A DNA stretch of 64,000 nt. Origin: Myotis daubentonii (taxonomy: Eukaryota > Chordata > Mammalia > Chiroptera > Vespertilionidae). Under the pieces are notes generated by a model. It was not told the origin of the DNA and did no database searches. It saw only the letters and a list, made by a program, of their open reading frames with translations. The DNA lies in NCBI RefSeq assembly GCF_963259705.1, contig NC_081844.1, positions 109,554,965 to 109,618,964 on the forward strand, read 5' to 3'. Positions 14,271 through 25,200 of the stretch are shown one piece after another. Both the position numbers and the translations under genes were made by a program. Positions within the stretch are counted from its first letter, which is position 1, and every line of letters begins with the position of its first letter.

Positions 14271-14701
14271 GGATGGTGCCTGGCACCCTAGAGAGAACCA
14301 TCTGCCCTCGATGGTGTCGATCTCGGTGGCTAAGGAAGCTGCAAGTGTGTGTGTGTGGGGGGGTGCTGAGTGACAGGCGGCCACAGGTGGGGCGGGCCCA
14401 GGCTCCTGCCCCGTCAAGCCTGGCTCCTTCCGAATGGGGCCGGCCAGTCCCGGCCCTGGGAGGGTCGGGGATCCGGGTCTTGTGCTTGTTTATCTGTATG
14501 TGTGGGTGCTCTTCTCAGGGTCAGTTACCATCGCCCAGGTTCATCCTCAAGAGCCTTTGGGCTGCACTGCCTGCCACTGGCTTGCTCGGCGAACGCTTGC
14601 TGGCAGGATTTCACATCCAGGAAGCTGGTATGCGACTCACTGCATCTCACCGGCTAGCTGCTTGCCCTTTATGGAAATAAGAAGCATGAAAAGAGGGAGG
14701 T

Positions 14702-14926
14702 GCCCCGGCCACCCTGGCTCAGCGGTGCAAGTGTCAGCCTGCGCACCAGAGGGCCTCAGGTTTGATTCTCGGTCAAGGACTCGCACCTGGGTCGCAGGCT
14801 CGATCCCTGCCCCTACTCTAGATGCATGTGGGAGACAACCCATCGGTGTGCCTCTCTCACATCGATGTTTCTCCCTCCCTCTCTCTCTCGCTCTCATTCT
14901 CCCTCCATCCCCCTGTAAAAACCAAG
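14702..14926 (+). mobile_element. Ves-type SINE, diverged
   Basis: Starts CCCCGGCCACCCTGGCTCAG, B box GGTTTGATTC, with the 'gggagacaacccatcggtg' and 'ctctcacatcgatgtttctc' landmarks. The tail is short. Another SINE follows within a few bases. Confidence 0.85.
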
Positions 14927-14928
14927 GG

Positions 14929-15065
14929 AGCCCTGCCGGCTTGGCTCAGGGGCTGCGCGTCGACCTATGAACCAGGAGGTCAGGGTTCAATTCCAGGTCA
15001 GGGCACAGGCCCGGGTTGCAGGCTCCATCCCTAGTTTGGGGCGCGCAGGAGGCAGCCGGTCCATG
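14929..15065 (+). mobile_element. Ves-type SINE, 3'-truncated
   Basis: Head to GGCAGCCGGTCCATGA is present (cassette CTATGAACCAGGAGGTCAGG, then B box GGTTCAATTCC). The CT-rich part and A tail are missing, which is unusual for L1-mediated insertion and points to a later deletion or recombination. Confidence 0.85.
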
Positions 15066-15365
15066 ACCCCAGCCCCGTGTGCGCAGGAAACCACACCCTC
15101 ACGCGGCGCGAGGCGGGCTGCAAGCCTTTCTCAAACCCCCTTTCCTCCCAAGGACAGATTCCGGACGCTTCCCCCTTTCTCCTCTTTGAGACAGGACTGC
15201 GCGGACACACACGAGAGCAGGAGAGAGAGGCGCCCCCTCACCCCCGCCCACTCCCCGCAGTTCTGAGGTCCAAGGGCATTCATTGTCTCCCGCTGTCTTC
15301 AGTGGATGCCATCGCCTCCCGTTTGGAGCGCTGACCATTTCCAGGGGAACTCCTGCTCAGGTCTA

Positions 15366-15572
15366 CTTTTATTTTTTAAAATATATTTTTACTGATTTCA
15401 GAGAGGGAGGGAGAGAGAGGAGCATCAATGATGAGAGAGAATCGTCAATCGGCTGCCTCTGCCCGCCCCACACGGGGGATGGAGCCAGCAACCAGGGCTG
15501 TGCCCTGACCGGGAACCCAACCGTGACCTCCTGGTTCATAGGCTGACGCTCAACCAGAGCCCGGCCGGCCGG
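15366..15572 (-). mobile_element. Ves-type SINE
   Basis: Minus-strand copy with the CTATGAACCAGGAGGTCACG cassette; the B box is altered (GGTTGGGTTCC). The tail is AAATCAGTAAAAATATATTT. Confidence 0.9.
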
Positions 15573-15898
15573 ACGCGCCAGCGTCTTTAACAGAAAGAAC
15601 TGAGAGCGAGCTGTTAGCTGGTAACTGTAGGGGCAGCAGGTAAATGAAGTGGACACGCACCCCGGGGCTGGGGTGGGGACGGAGTGGGGCCATAGCAACA
15701 GGAACGCCAGCGGACAGGACGGGCTGGCTGGGCGGGGGTGGAGGGTCCGTGAGCTGTTTCTGTCAGGAAAGCAGCTGTCAGATGCAGGCGGAGACGTGGA
15801 CTGGAAGAGCTCACAGGAACGTGAAGCAGGGGGAGCTGCGGGGGGCTGAAGGGGAGAAGCCTGGAGAGCCCCCCCCCTCCCCCCGCAGGGTTGGTCTA

Positions 15899-15912
15899 GC
15901 GCCACCTACTGG
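15899..15912 (-). promoter_or_regulatory. CTCF-like motif
   Basis: Minus-strand CCAGTAGGTGGCGC fits the CTCF core consensus at all strongly constrained positions. It lies in sequence without a recognised repeat, about 8.6 kb upstream of the FOXK1 start codon. Confidence 0.55.
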
Positions 15913-16095
15913 CACCTCGGAAGTCCCAGCCGACACCATAGCGCTGGATTGTAGGGTGGGTTTGGCGCCCAGAGGCCCAGGGGCCACACCTCCCTGCTCA
16001 CATCCCCCCCTTCCCCCTGCAGGAAACGACGGCGCCAGCTTTGTGCTGCTTTCCTTCTGTTGTTGTTCATCCTCACCCGAGCACCGATCTCCCTT

Positions 16096-16301
16096 GATCC
16101 TTAGAGTGGAAAGGAGGGGGAGAGGCAGAGAGAAAATCCAATGTGAGAGAGACATCCATTGGTTGCCTCCCGCAGGTGCCCAACTGGACTGGGGGTCAAG
16201 GCTGCAACCCAGGTCCGTGCCCTTGACCCAAAGTGAACCTGGGACCCTTCAGTCCGAGGGTTGACACTCTACTCTACCCACTGAGACACACCGGCCAGGG
16301 C
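16096..16301 (-). mobile_element. Ves-type SINE, diverged
   Basis: On the minus strand: CCCTGGCCGGTGTGTCTCAG start, CTCGGACTGAAGGGTCCCAG cassette, B box GGTTCACTTT degraded. The middle matches the 'gcaaccaatggatgtctctc' subfamily. An old copy. Confidence 0.8.
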
Positions 16302-16993
16302 TTGTGCTGTTTTCTTGCTTTTCCTTAGAGTTTATGTTTGATTTCACCCGCTTCCCAAGGCGCTATGGTTGGGATTATGCTGTAAATGGCGTCTGTCCGG
16401 CTTCTGACGCTGAGTGTTTGGGGGGGGCATTGCATTCGTTTCCAGGGCTTTACAGTGTGAGCGTTCTATAGGGTGAATGAGCCGCACTCCATTCATCCCA
16501 AGGCTGATGGACTCTAAGACACACCCGTGTGCAGGCATCCTGCAGCGCCCTCTCCAGGTGGCCCCAGGTCATCGCATAACCTGGGGACTTGTTAGAAGTG
16601 CAGGTTTTGGGGGGCCACCCAGGCCTCACTCAGACCCTGGGGGTGCCCCGAGCCTCCAGGAGCGTCTGACGCAGGCTGAAGCGAGAGCCGCTGCTTTGGG
16701 GTATTCATCCAGGAGTTTATGACTCAGAGGACATGCCGGCTCAGCGCCGGCTCAGTGAGAGGCCTTGATGGCAGAGAGCAGGAAACCCAGCGCCACGTGT
16801 CTCCGCACCGACAGATTTACGGCTGTGCCTGCGGAACCGGGGGAGGGCAGCCCGGGACTCAGTGGCACCGCCCGGCCTCAGTTTCCTCCAGCATCTGGCT
16901 TCCTGTCCTTGGACGGACGCTCAGATTTCGAGGTAGCCCTCCCCCCACCCCGTGCTCATGAACCAGGTTCCGAGACCACTTTGCTTCATGCAT

Positions 16994-17178
16994 CTTTTTT
17001 TTCAAAAAATATATTTTCACTGATTCCAGAGAAGGAGCGGGAGAGAAACATCAATGATGAGAGTCATGGATGGGCTGCCTCCTGCACGCCCCACACTGAG
17101 GATGGAGCCCACAACCCAGGTCTGTGCCCTGACCAGGCATAGGTCAACACTCAACCACTGAGCCACGCCGGCCGGGGC
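16994..17178 (-). mobile_element. Ves-type SINE with deleted B-box region
   Basis: Minus strand: GGCCCCGGCCGGCGTGGCTC start, then directly from 'gttgacctatgcc' to 'tggtcagggcacagacc'; about 20 bp covering the cassette and B box are lost. The remainder and the A/T-rich tail are intact. Without a B box it cannot be an active source. Confidence 0.85.
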
Positions 17179-17186
17179 CACTATGC

Positions 17187-17379
17187 TTTTTTGTTCTTTA
17201 ATCTGTTTTTATTGATTTTAGAGAGGAAGGGAGAGGGAGAGAAACATAGATCGGTTGCCTCCGGATGTGCCCTGACTGGGGACTGAACCCACAACCTGGG
17301 CATGTGCCCTGTCCGGGACTCAGCCTGGTGACCGTTCGGTGCACGGGATAACACTCCACCAGCAGCCGCACCGCCGGCA
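17187..17379 (-). mobile_element. Ves-type SINE, different cassette
   Basis: A tail-to-head neighbour of the preceding copy, with only about 8 bp between. The middle reads (minus strand) 'gtgttatcccgtgcaccg', a third version of the anticodon-arm region, and 'ggcacatgcccaggttgtgg'. Confidence 0.8.
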
Positions 17380-17849
17380 GACCGCCATGCGTCCCAGCCC
17401 AATCCTGGCTCTCAGGAGCTGGCCCTCCTGTCCCGGAGCTGCTGGGGCCCGGGTACCTAGACAACGCCCGGCTCTCCCGGCGCCCACACACCCCTGCCAC
17501 AGCTGGCAAAGGGTTCTGGGCAAGGCACAAGCAGGAAGATGCTCGCTGCTGGGCGCGGGAGCAAACACGAGGAGCCGCAATCCTTAAGGGGCGACTCTCT
17601 AGCACGTTTACCACACGCGTGTGCTGGCCGTTGGCAGTAATAGTCCCACCTCATGAGGTGGGAGGGGTGGTACCTGAGGTCAGGGAGTTTCGTCGCTTGC
17701 CCTGGTAGAGATCATTTTGCACCAACGAGAAAAAGGCCATCGTTACACACGGCGTGACCCCATCCTCCCTGTGGTCTGTACCTTCGGCCTCAGCCTCACC
17801 CGCCCAGCAGGCAGGTCTACACTGGGCACCGCACACCTGAATGCAAGGG

Positions 17850-18204
17850 GTCTCCCAGGACGCGGGACCTCGTCAGGCAGACGGGAAGCGCGGATCCCCC
17901 TGAGCCTTGCGACCTCCGCTCACACAGGCGACCAGTTATGGCGGCCACCCCGGCCTCAAGGCAGGCGGAGAAATACCACCTGTTAGCGAAGTCCTCGGCG
18001 CCTCCGGGCACAGTGGGGGCTGAGTGAATAGGGGAGCAGCGCGGACACGGGAGGCTGCCGGGGGTCCTGCCCTTCACTCCAGACCGACCACCCACCGTCC
18101 TGCGGCATCGCCCGAGGGCCCACGGCTGCCACCCGCCTGCTGACCACCGCCAGGCTTCCAAGGTCGCCTCCGTGCCCACCGGCCCACGGCCCTCACCGGA
18201 ACAG
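17850..18204 (+). repeat. Local duplication, copy B (hAT-empty)
   Basis: Direct repeat of 13,640-14,270. Where copy A carries the hAT element, copy B reads continuously CCCCCTGAGCCTTGCGACC, i.e. the unoccupied site with a single CCCTGAGC. A shorter related piece around 19,060-19,150 repeats 'ctccctgtggtctgtacc' and 'accagcaggcaggtc', found just left of copy B (17,768-17,820), so the duplication is complex. Confidence 0.9.
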
Positions 18205-20979
18205 GGGTTCGGAGAAAATCACAAAATCACACAAAAATGGTGGCACGGGAGAGGATCAGAGGGTGGTTCCAATTTCTGTTAAATTTCATTTTGAAAACGA
18301 CACTTCTGGTTAGAAATGCAACATACATTCATTGCAGGAAACCAGGAAGGAAATATAGAAGAACCTCATCACACACAGAACCGCCCGCTGCTTCCGCTAG
18401 TCGGGCGTTTTCCGCAGATGGCGCGCCGTCTCAGGTCTTGCTGCTTCCCCTTCCCGGGATGCGTGTGGCCCGTATCAGCAACACGCCCGGCGGACATCGC
18501 CGTCAGCACCGCGGCGCCGTCAGCTGCTCTGGGCAAAACACTGTGCCTCGCGCTTCGGAAGGCTCTTTGGGGCGAGGGGGTGAGTCGAGTGCCTGAGCCG
18601 ACCTTCCTCGAGCCCCACTGGCTGAACCCTGCAGTGGGCTCGGGGTGAGCACCCTCGGGAAAAGGGGAGTCCGCGGGGACGGGGCAGGAGGAACGTCTCT
18701 GAACTGGGGGGGGGGGGGGGCCTGCGCACTGATCGGTGTTGCAAAACGTAAAGCAAAGGGCACAGCGTTGCAGTTCCCCGGGCGATGGGGCCTCAGGAAG
18801 CACAGTCCAGCCGGGATTAGCGTCACCTCTCGTGTTAGTGTCGCTTTATTTACTTAAAAACACACCTCGCACTGCCAACGCTCCAGCGGGCTGGAGTACC
18901 TGCCCCTGAAGCCAGGAGGTCAGGCACTCAGTTCCGTTAACCTGCCAGGGCCGGTGGGCACCCCCGACCACAAGTCAGGTCCTGAAACTTGTTTCTCTGT
19001 GAGAAGGGCGTCTGCCCTCTGGGGCTGGAGCACCGCGCTGGCCCCTGGAGGGGACGCTACTGGCCCCCCGTCCTCCCTGTGGTCTGTACCCTTTGTCTCA
19101 GACCCCCCAGACCAGCAGGCAGGTCGACCCTTGAACACAGGCCCTCCCCCCACCCTCCAGCTGGGCCAGGACGATGGCTTCCCGACGAGTCGCTGGATCT
19201 GTACCCGCCTGCCCTGTGAGCTAAGGCCTTGCCCCGGTTTCAGATGGACTTCTGCTCTCGAGGGGGAACAGATGGCCCGCGAATGCTCTCAAGCCAGCCT
19301 CTCCCTTTCCCTTCGTGTTAAAAATCAAACGTTCCGGGAAAAGGACGCGCTTCCACGCTGAGCCGTCACGACCTAGACCGAGCCTGGTGCCTGCAGGAAC
19401 CACAGCAGCTGGCCCCGCGGGCCCTCGCTCTCCGTAAGCGGACGAGCCGAGCAGGCCTGCCCGCAGCAGCTGGCCCCGCGGGCCCTCGCTCTCCGTAAGC
19501 GGACGAGCCGAGCAGGCCTGCCCGCAGCAGCTGGCCCCGCGGGCCCTCGCTCTCCGTAAGCGGACGAGCCGAGCAGGCCTGCCCGCAGCAGCTGGGCCCT
19601 GGGGAACGGGTGTGCCGGGGAGGTGCTGGCTTGCTCTTCTGTTTAAAAGGAGAAGCCAGGCTTCACAGCTGAAGGTGAGTGAATAACGCGGCATCACTTA
19701 CAGGGTAACGTTAACCCATAGCAGCGCCATCGCCATCGGGGAAAAAGAGACAGAGTTGAGGATCAAGGACCTGTCTGAGGAGGAAGGGAAATGGGCTTTT
19801 TGCTTTCTCTCCCAGCCTCCTAGTGAGCACCTACTTAAAACACCATTTAGTTGGGTCTTTGGTTTCTAACATAAACCCGTTAGGGCTGCGGGCAGGGAGC
19901 CCCCGGCCACTGGCCACCTCCCAGCTCGCCCTCTGGGCGCCAGCAGCTACTCGTGCTTGTGAGTCTGGGAGGCCCAGCGTCTTGTTAGTGTCACGCTGGC
20001 CAGGGGTTGGGGGCCTCTCCGCTCAGGCCCCTCGGGAACCCTCTTCCTGCTTAGAAAGGTTTGGTTTGCCTCCCTCTGGCCTCTGAGTCAGCAAAGGGAG
20101 TGACGAACAGGCACCCACCTGAGATTTTAATAGAGCAGCAGTGTGAGGTGAGGGGGGGGGGGGGCAGGCCTTTGTTCAGCACAAAACAGCTCTAACGGGT
20201 GGGGCGCTAGGCCACTGGCTGGGAATCCAGCCCGCTGCCTGCGAGGTCCCTGTTGGCCCAGCCAGCCTCCGGCCCTGAGGGGGCCTGGGAAGATCCCTCC
20301 AGCGGCTGCTGAGCCCACAGGGCGCTCCGGGCTGGGCCTGGGGCCCGGAGACCCTGGTCTTCCTTTGTGGGGTCACAGACAAGCCCAAAGGCGCCAGCGA
20401 CAGGGCTTCCCAGGGAGGGCTCCTCCCAGCAGGCACCACGGCGGCCGGGCCTCGGTGACCGGAAGGAGAATGCTGGCCTGTGGACGGGACAGGGCTCGGG
20501 CTGTCACCCTGGCTAACTGCGGGCAGGCGGCCAGGCCTCGGTGACTGGAAGGAGAATGCTGGCCTGTGGACGGGGACGGGGCTCGGGGCTCGGGCTGTCA
20601 CCCTGGCTAACTGTGGGCAGGCCGAGCCGGCTCCTGTGAGCACAGCAGGAGCGAGGGGGCTTGGGAAGTGAGAAGGCGACAGGCACAGGGGAGCTGAAAC
20701 GGGAAGGAGACCTCCCCCTGCACGGGTCCCACGTGGGCGCAGGCCACCAAGGAGTGAAGGTTTCTTTCTGGTTCCACCTCTTGCTCATTGAGACAGTTCC
20801 ACCAAGGCTCAGGTCGCAGGCTACAGCTAATGACAACACCCTGGAGACCTGGGTGGGAGGCCCCTCCACCTGACAGCCCTTGGTCACCCGTCACCCACAG
20901 GTGCGATGGCCGGGATGCCCCATGTTGATCGCTTCTGCCGCGAGGGGCCTCTCCGTGAAGTTTACAATAAACGTGAGGG
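18205..20979. other. Intergenic with small repeats, no gene seen
   Basis: Contains a 61-bp tandem repeat, a long G-run (about 18,706-18,720), a second G-run near 20,150, and two copies of a roughly 60-bp motif 'ggagaatgctggcctgtgga' (20,465 and 20,550). No exon or RNA gene was recognised. Confidence 0.5.
19403..19597. repeat. 61-bp tandem repeat, 3.2 copies
   Basis: Units start at 19,403, 19,464 and 19,525, with a partial fourth at 19,586. They look identical over 61 bp, which implies recent expansion. The unit is CpG-rich and includes CAGCAGCTGGCCCCGCGGGC. Confidence 0.95.
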
Positions 20980-21202
20980 GCCCTAACCGGTGTGGCTCAG
21001 TGGATAGAGCGTCGGCCTGAAGGCTGAAGGGTCCCAGGTTCGATTCTGGCCAAGGGCATGTACCTTGGTGCGGGCACATCCCCAGTAGAGAGCGTGCAGG
21101 AGGCAGCTGATCGATGTTTCTCTCTCATCGATGTTTCTAACTCTCTATCCCTCTCCCTTCCTCTCTGTAAAAAATCAATAAAATATGTATTTGGAAAAAA
21201 AC
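20980..21202 (+). mobile_element. Ves SINE, near full length
   Basis: One of the cleanest copies: GCCCTAACCGGTGTGGCTCA start, perfect A box (TGGCTCAGTGG) and B box (GGTTCGATTC), the 'cagctgatcgatgtttctct' centre and AAATCAATAAAATATG tail. It shares its centre with the copy at 40,188, so both belong to one younger subfamily. Confidence 0.95.
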
Positions 21203-22038
21203 ACAAAAAACCCCCAAAACGTGTGGGTGTCCGTGTGCGCCCCGTCCCCGCCGGCTGTGAAACAGAAACCTCAGCCTGGAGTCTAGGTCGGTGCTTCCGG
21301 GATTTCCTGGACGATTTACCCCCCTTCGGGGTCCCTGTGTGGGGCCCGGCGCGGCAGGCGCTGAGACAGTGTTGCTGGGGCGCGAGGGCACCGCCTGCGG
21401 CCGGAGAGGACACAGCGGCGCCGGCGCGAAGTGTGCTGGTTCCGGGCCATGCCAGCCCCGCGGGCCCTTTCAGGAACGGATGGAGCGAAGGGGCGGACGC
21501 AGCAGCCGTCATGGCCGCCCTACAGCCTCCGCGCTCGCACGGGCGGTGCTTTCCGCGCAGAGCCTCATAAACTAACCCGAGAGCAGGCGGCGGCCAAGGC
21601 CGGAAGCGGCATTCCGGGCCATTTCAATCGCCCTCCGCTCGCTCGGAAATGGGCGCTGAGCACTGTTCCCCGCGGACCAGGAGCCGGAACCGGGCCTCAA
21701 GTCGGGAGGCTCCCGGCCCCTCCCCTCCTCCTCCCGCCCGACCGGGAGCGCAGATTCATTCAGCCGGCATCACCACCCCGCCCGCCGCGGGCACGCCCGG
21801 CCCGGCCCGGCCCACGTGGACCGCGGAGGCCCCTCCCGGGGTCCTCCAGCCTCGCCAGCCGGCTCGCGCAACCCTGGCCGGTTGCCCCGCCCGCCGGGAC
21901 TCCGGCTCCCCCTTCCCCGCCCGGCCGAGGCGCAGCTGTCACGAGGACACCGCCGACCCCACGCCCCGCGCCCGCTCAGACCGGAACCCCGGTGGACGCG
22001 TGGTGCGCAGGCGCGCTGGCCGGCGTGGCGCCCGGTAG

Positions 22039-22052
22039 CCGCCAGGGGGCGC
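22039..22052 (+). promoter_or_regulatory. CTCF motif, near-perfect
   Basis: CCGCCAGGGGGCGC matches the CTCF core consensus at essentially every position and sits in the orphan CpG island. Of the CTCF-like motifs seen here outside transposons it is the strongest. Confidence 0.65.
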
Positions 22053-22285
22053 GGGGGACGCGGCGCCGTGGGGGAAGGGAGGCCGCCGCGCCGGGGCCGG
22101 ACCACGTGCGTACCACGTGGCGCCCGGCAGCCCGGGGCCGCGGCAGCACCGCTAGGCCGGCCACGCCACGCAGTCAGCAGCCCGCGGAAGGGCAGGGCGA
22201 GGTCTCCCCGCCGGCGTCCCCGATGACCCCTGACCTCCGACCCCCTACCTTAAGGTTTACCCCAGGCCGCGGCGACCTCGCTGTG

Positions 22286-22297
22286 TGTTTATAAACA
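22286..22297. promoter_or_regulatory. Palindromic forkhead site
   Basis: TGTTTATAAACA is a perfect 12-bp palindrome made of two overlapping inverted ATAAACA cores, the forkhead (including FOXK) recognition sequence. It also contains TATAAA, so a TATA-box reading on either strand is an alternative. It stands alone as an AT-rich word inside very GC-rich DNA. Confidence 0.5.
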
Positions 22298-22982
22298 GAA
22301 CCCCCGGCGGAGCCGAAAACCCGGATCGCGGACTCACACCCGGCGGGAGCGGAGCCTTCCGCACCAGGCGCCCACCGCGCACGCGCCCTGCACCGCGCGG
22401 CTCTGGCGCGTGCGCACTGGCGGCCAGGGCGGGGTCGCCGGCCGGGAAGGGCCGGGAAGGGCGGCGGCCGAGGAGGGCCGCGTGCGGTGGGCCCGGCCGC
22501 CCGGTCCGACCGCGGCCTCACCTTTCCCGGCTTGTGGCCTGGGCAGGCCGCCTGGCTGCTCGGAGCCCGGGACCTCCCTCGCCAGTGAAGCGAGGCCCAG
22601 ACCCGCCCAGCTCCCGCCCCGGCCCTCCCACCGGCCCTTTAAGCACGAGCCGCTGTGCCAGTGAGCGGGTGACCCGGGTGACCGGGATGTGGCGCTGACG
22701 GGGGCACCGTCACCCTGAAACTGCAGCGGAGCCCGCTGTGTCCCTCATCCCAACCCAGTGGGGCGCCGTGCGCGGCCTGGGAGACGGGGAGCAAGAGAAA
22801 TGCCCCGACAGAGGGGGACGCTGCCACCCCACGGGCACGAGGCCCCGCATGGCCCTAGAAGGCCCGCTCTCACCCCTGAACCCTCCACCCGACCTTCCGA
22901 CCTTCCGACCGGAGCGCAGCAGCCCGGGCCCCTCGCCGTCCCCTCTGCCGAGACACTTTCCGGTTCTTGTGCGTGTCCTGAG

Positions 22983-23191
22983 CACGTGCCCACGCTGACG
23001 TCATGCAGGCTTACGCGTGTCATAGGCACGTGCCCACGCTGACGCCATGCAGGCTTACGCGTGTCATAGGCACGTGCCCACGCTGACGCCATGCAGGCTT
23101 ACGCGTGTCATAGGCACGTGCCCACGCTGACGCCATGCAGGCTTACGCGTGTCATAGGCACGTGCCCACGCTGACGCCATGCAGGCTTACG
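22983..23191. repeat. 44-bp tandem repeat, 4.75 copies, with E-boxes
   Basis: Units begin with CACGTG at 22,983, 23,027, 23,071, 23,115 and 23,159, exactly 44 bp apart. Each has the E-box CACGTG. The first unit also has a perfect CRE, TGACGTCA (22,996-23,003); in the others it is TGACGCCA. It flanks the orphan CpG island on the right. Confidence 0.95.
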
Positions 23192-25029
23192 TGGGGCGGG
23201 GGTACCGCGGTCAGACGGGCGAAGGGCCCTCTGTCCCGGCGCAGGGCAGCCAGTACCAACCACAGGGCCTGGGACGGGGTCTAACCAACCCGGTGACCCC
23301 CAAGGACCGGCTGAGGGGCCACGGAGCCAGCGGGCATGGGAGACGGGGGAGGGCGGGGAGGGGTGCCCGGGGCAGAGGTCAGGGCCGGTGGAGTGTGAGG
23401 GACAGAGCAAGGCGGGGGGGAGCTCAGGAGGGTCAGGATGCGGGCGGCCCGGCCCTCCCAGGACCGAGCAGCCAGGCGTCCTCCAGCTCCTAACATCATG
23501 GCCGCGGGTCCAGGGCCAGGAGTCCGCTTAGGGCTCGGGGGCACCGTCCGAACGGCGGGGCTGTGGGCACCTGGAGGCCGGGCGGGCTGGGCGTCCGGAT
23601 GGGCTCACGCGCCGGGCTGGCAGGCGAGGCCGCCGTCAGCGGGGAGCGCCCACGGGTGGCCCCCTCGGCCTGCGGGGCGCACCTCCTGGCCGGCAAGGCT
23701 CCAGGAGCAGCAGGCGGACACTGCGCGGTCCCTGGGACGCACCCTCACGGCCGCGTCGTCCCCCTTCCCCGTTGGTGGGCGGGCGCCGTGGACGCAGCCA
23801 GGTGTGAGGTCGTGGGACACAGACCCCGCTCGGGGGAAGCGTGCAAGACCTGGAGCCGTGTGTTCGAATCCCCACGCAGGCGACCTGGCTCTCGGCGCAG
23901 AGGGAGACGGTGGGGCCGGGGGCGAGGTGATGGCCTCGGGTCGGGCAGCGCAGGGACCGAGTGGCCCAGAGCCCGCCCCACGGCCTTCCCCCTCCCCTGC
24001 CCCGCACGCGGAGGGGCTGCAGCGCCCGGGCTCCCACCACCTGGCTGTGGCCTGGAGCCCCTCGGGGAGGCGGGGAGCACAGCTCTCCCAGAGCAGCCGC
24101 CAGCCTCCATTCAGGGCGCCCCCGGCCGGTCGCCTGGGGCTATGGTCTGTTGCTTGTCTCGCCCACACGCAAGCCTTGCTCCTCGGTCAAAGCTGTGTTG
24201 GCGGCATCCAGCCCGGGCTGAGCCCACAGTGGGGGGCGAGGCTGTGGACCTGCTCAGCGCTCACTGGCAGGGTGACCTCCGTCTCCCCACCTGCCGCTCG
24301 CTGAGCCCACGACGCGCCCGACACTCACGGACGTGAACACGGTCCTCAGGGTGCCCAGGCCCCTGTTATAGTCGGGACGGAGCTGTCCACCGCCCGTGTC
24401 CCTCCCCCGCCACCTCCCCATCTCATCGTGGGCCAGAGTGAGAGGTGCCAGGCTCTGGTCGTCCTCGGTGCCCCCCACAGCGGTGAGGGGTCCTTAGGAA
24501 ACTGTGCTGGTTCCCACACCGTGTCTGGAGGAGTGACGGCTCAGGCGTTGACAGAGCACCAGGAGATCGGCACTCACGGGGTGAGGAGGGGATGGAGCTG
24601 AAGGAAAAGACGGCCCAGGAGGAGGCGGGCTTAGGAGGAGCAGTCTGGGAGGCAGGGTTCCAGGGGACGTGGCCTGGGACCAGCTGGCCCGCCCTTTGGT
24701 GGCACCCGCTGACCCCCGGCCCCGACGCCGACTTTAGGAGGAAGCCCCTTGGGGTGTGTAAGGGTGGGGTGTCCATCCCAGCCGGGACGTGGGTGCTGAG
24801 GACCCGACAGGAAAAGTCCCTGGTCCCCGCACTTCGTGGGACTTGTCCCCTGCGTGGAGCCTGGGAAATGGCAGCGTCCCAGACCTGGTGAGGGGCGGGC
24901 GGTGGTGAGGACGGTGGGCCTCAGGGTTTCTCTCTGCAGCACCGCGGGCGGCGGCCTTGGCTGCGTTCCCTGCCCGTGTGAGTTTCCGTTTCTAAAATTG
25001 TCCTGTCCGTGGGGGGGGGGGGGCTCCCC
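23192..25029. other. Intergenic GC-rich stretch, no gene seen
   Basis: CpG-rich and G-rich sequence between the orphan island and an L1 scrap. Overlapping long frames on both strands make coding unlikely. A G-run of about 13 lies near 25,010. Confidence 0.5.
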
Positions 25030-25200
25030 GCAGTCGGATCTGCGTTTCCCTAATGAGGAATGATGTTGAGGGTCTGCTCATGGGCTCCTTGGCTGTTTGT
25101 ATATCTTCCCTGGAGAAAGTAATTCCAATGAATATTAATAAAAAGATGAGTAAAACGTAATAGAATATTGATGAGCATTCCAACATAGAGCAAACTCTCC
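25030..25200 (-). mobile_element. L1 ORF2 fragment (antisense)
   Basis: 'tctgcgtttccctaatgagg', 'aatgatgttgagggtctgct' and 'ggctgtttgtatatcttccc' are the antisense of a well-known part of old L1 ORF2 3' ends. Truncated at both ends. Confidence 0.8.

Larger units (their letters stand above)
21430..22680. promoter_or_regulatory. Orphan CpG island
   Basis: CpG density here equals that of the FOXK1 promoter island, yet no known exon lies beside it. It contains NRF1-like sites (GCGCAGGCGCG near 22,006; GCGCACGCGCC near 22,376; GCGCGTGCGCA near 22,406), E-boxes CACGTG (about 21,812, 22,104, 22,115), a CTCF motif and a forkhead palindrome. It is about 15 kb upstream of FOXK1 exon 1. It could be a distal FOXK1 promoter, the promoter of a non-coding RNA, or an enhancer island. 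Open frames through it (up to 287 codons) are not trusted as coding. Confidence 0.65.

Noticed and set aside
21431..22294. 287-codon plus-strand frame in the orphan CpG island
   Set aside because: It is Pro/Arg/Ala/Gly-rich with frames of similar length in the other phases and the opposite strand, no domain, and no splice-supported structure.
23495..23510. YY1-like word around 'catcatggccgcgg' as a promoter
   Set aside because: Imperfect match, isolated, and no transcript evidence nearby.
23840..23885. MIR-like word 'tgtgttcgaatcccca'
   Set aside because: A single short match to the MIR/tRNA B-box region without the rest of the element is too little to call.
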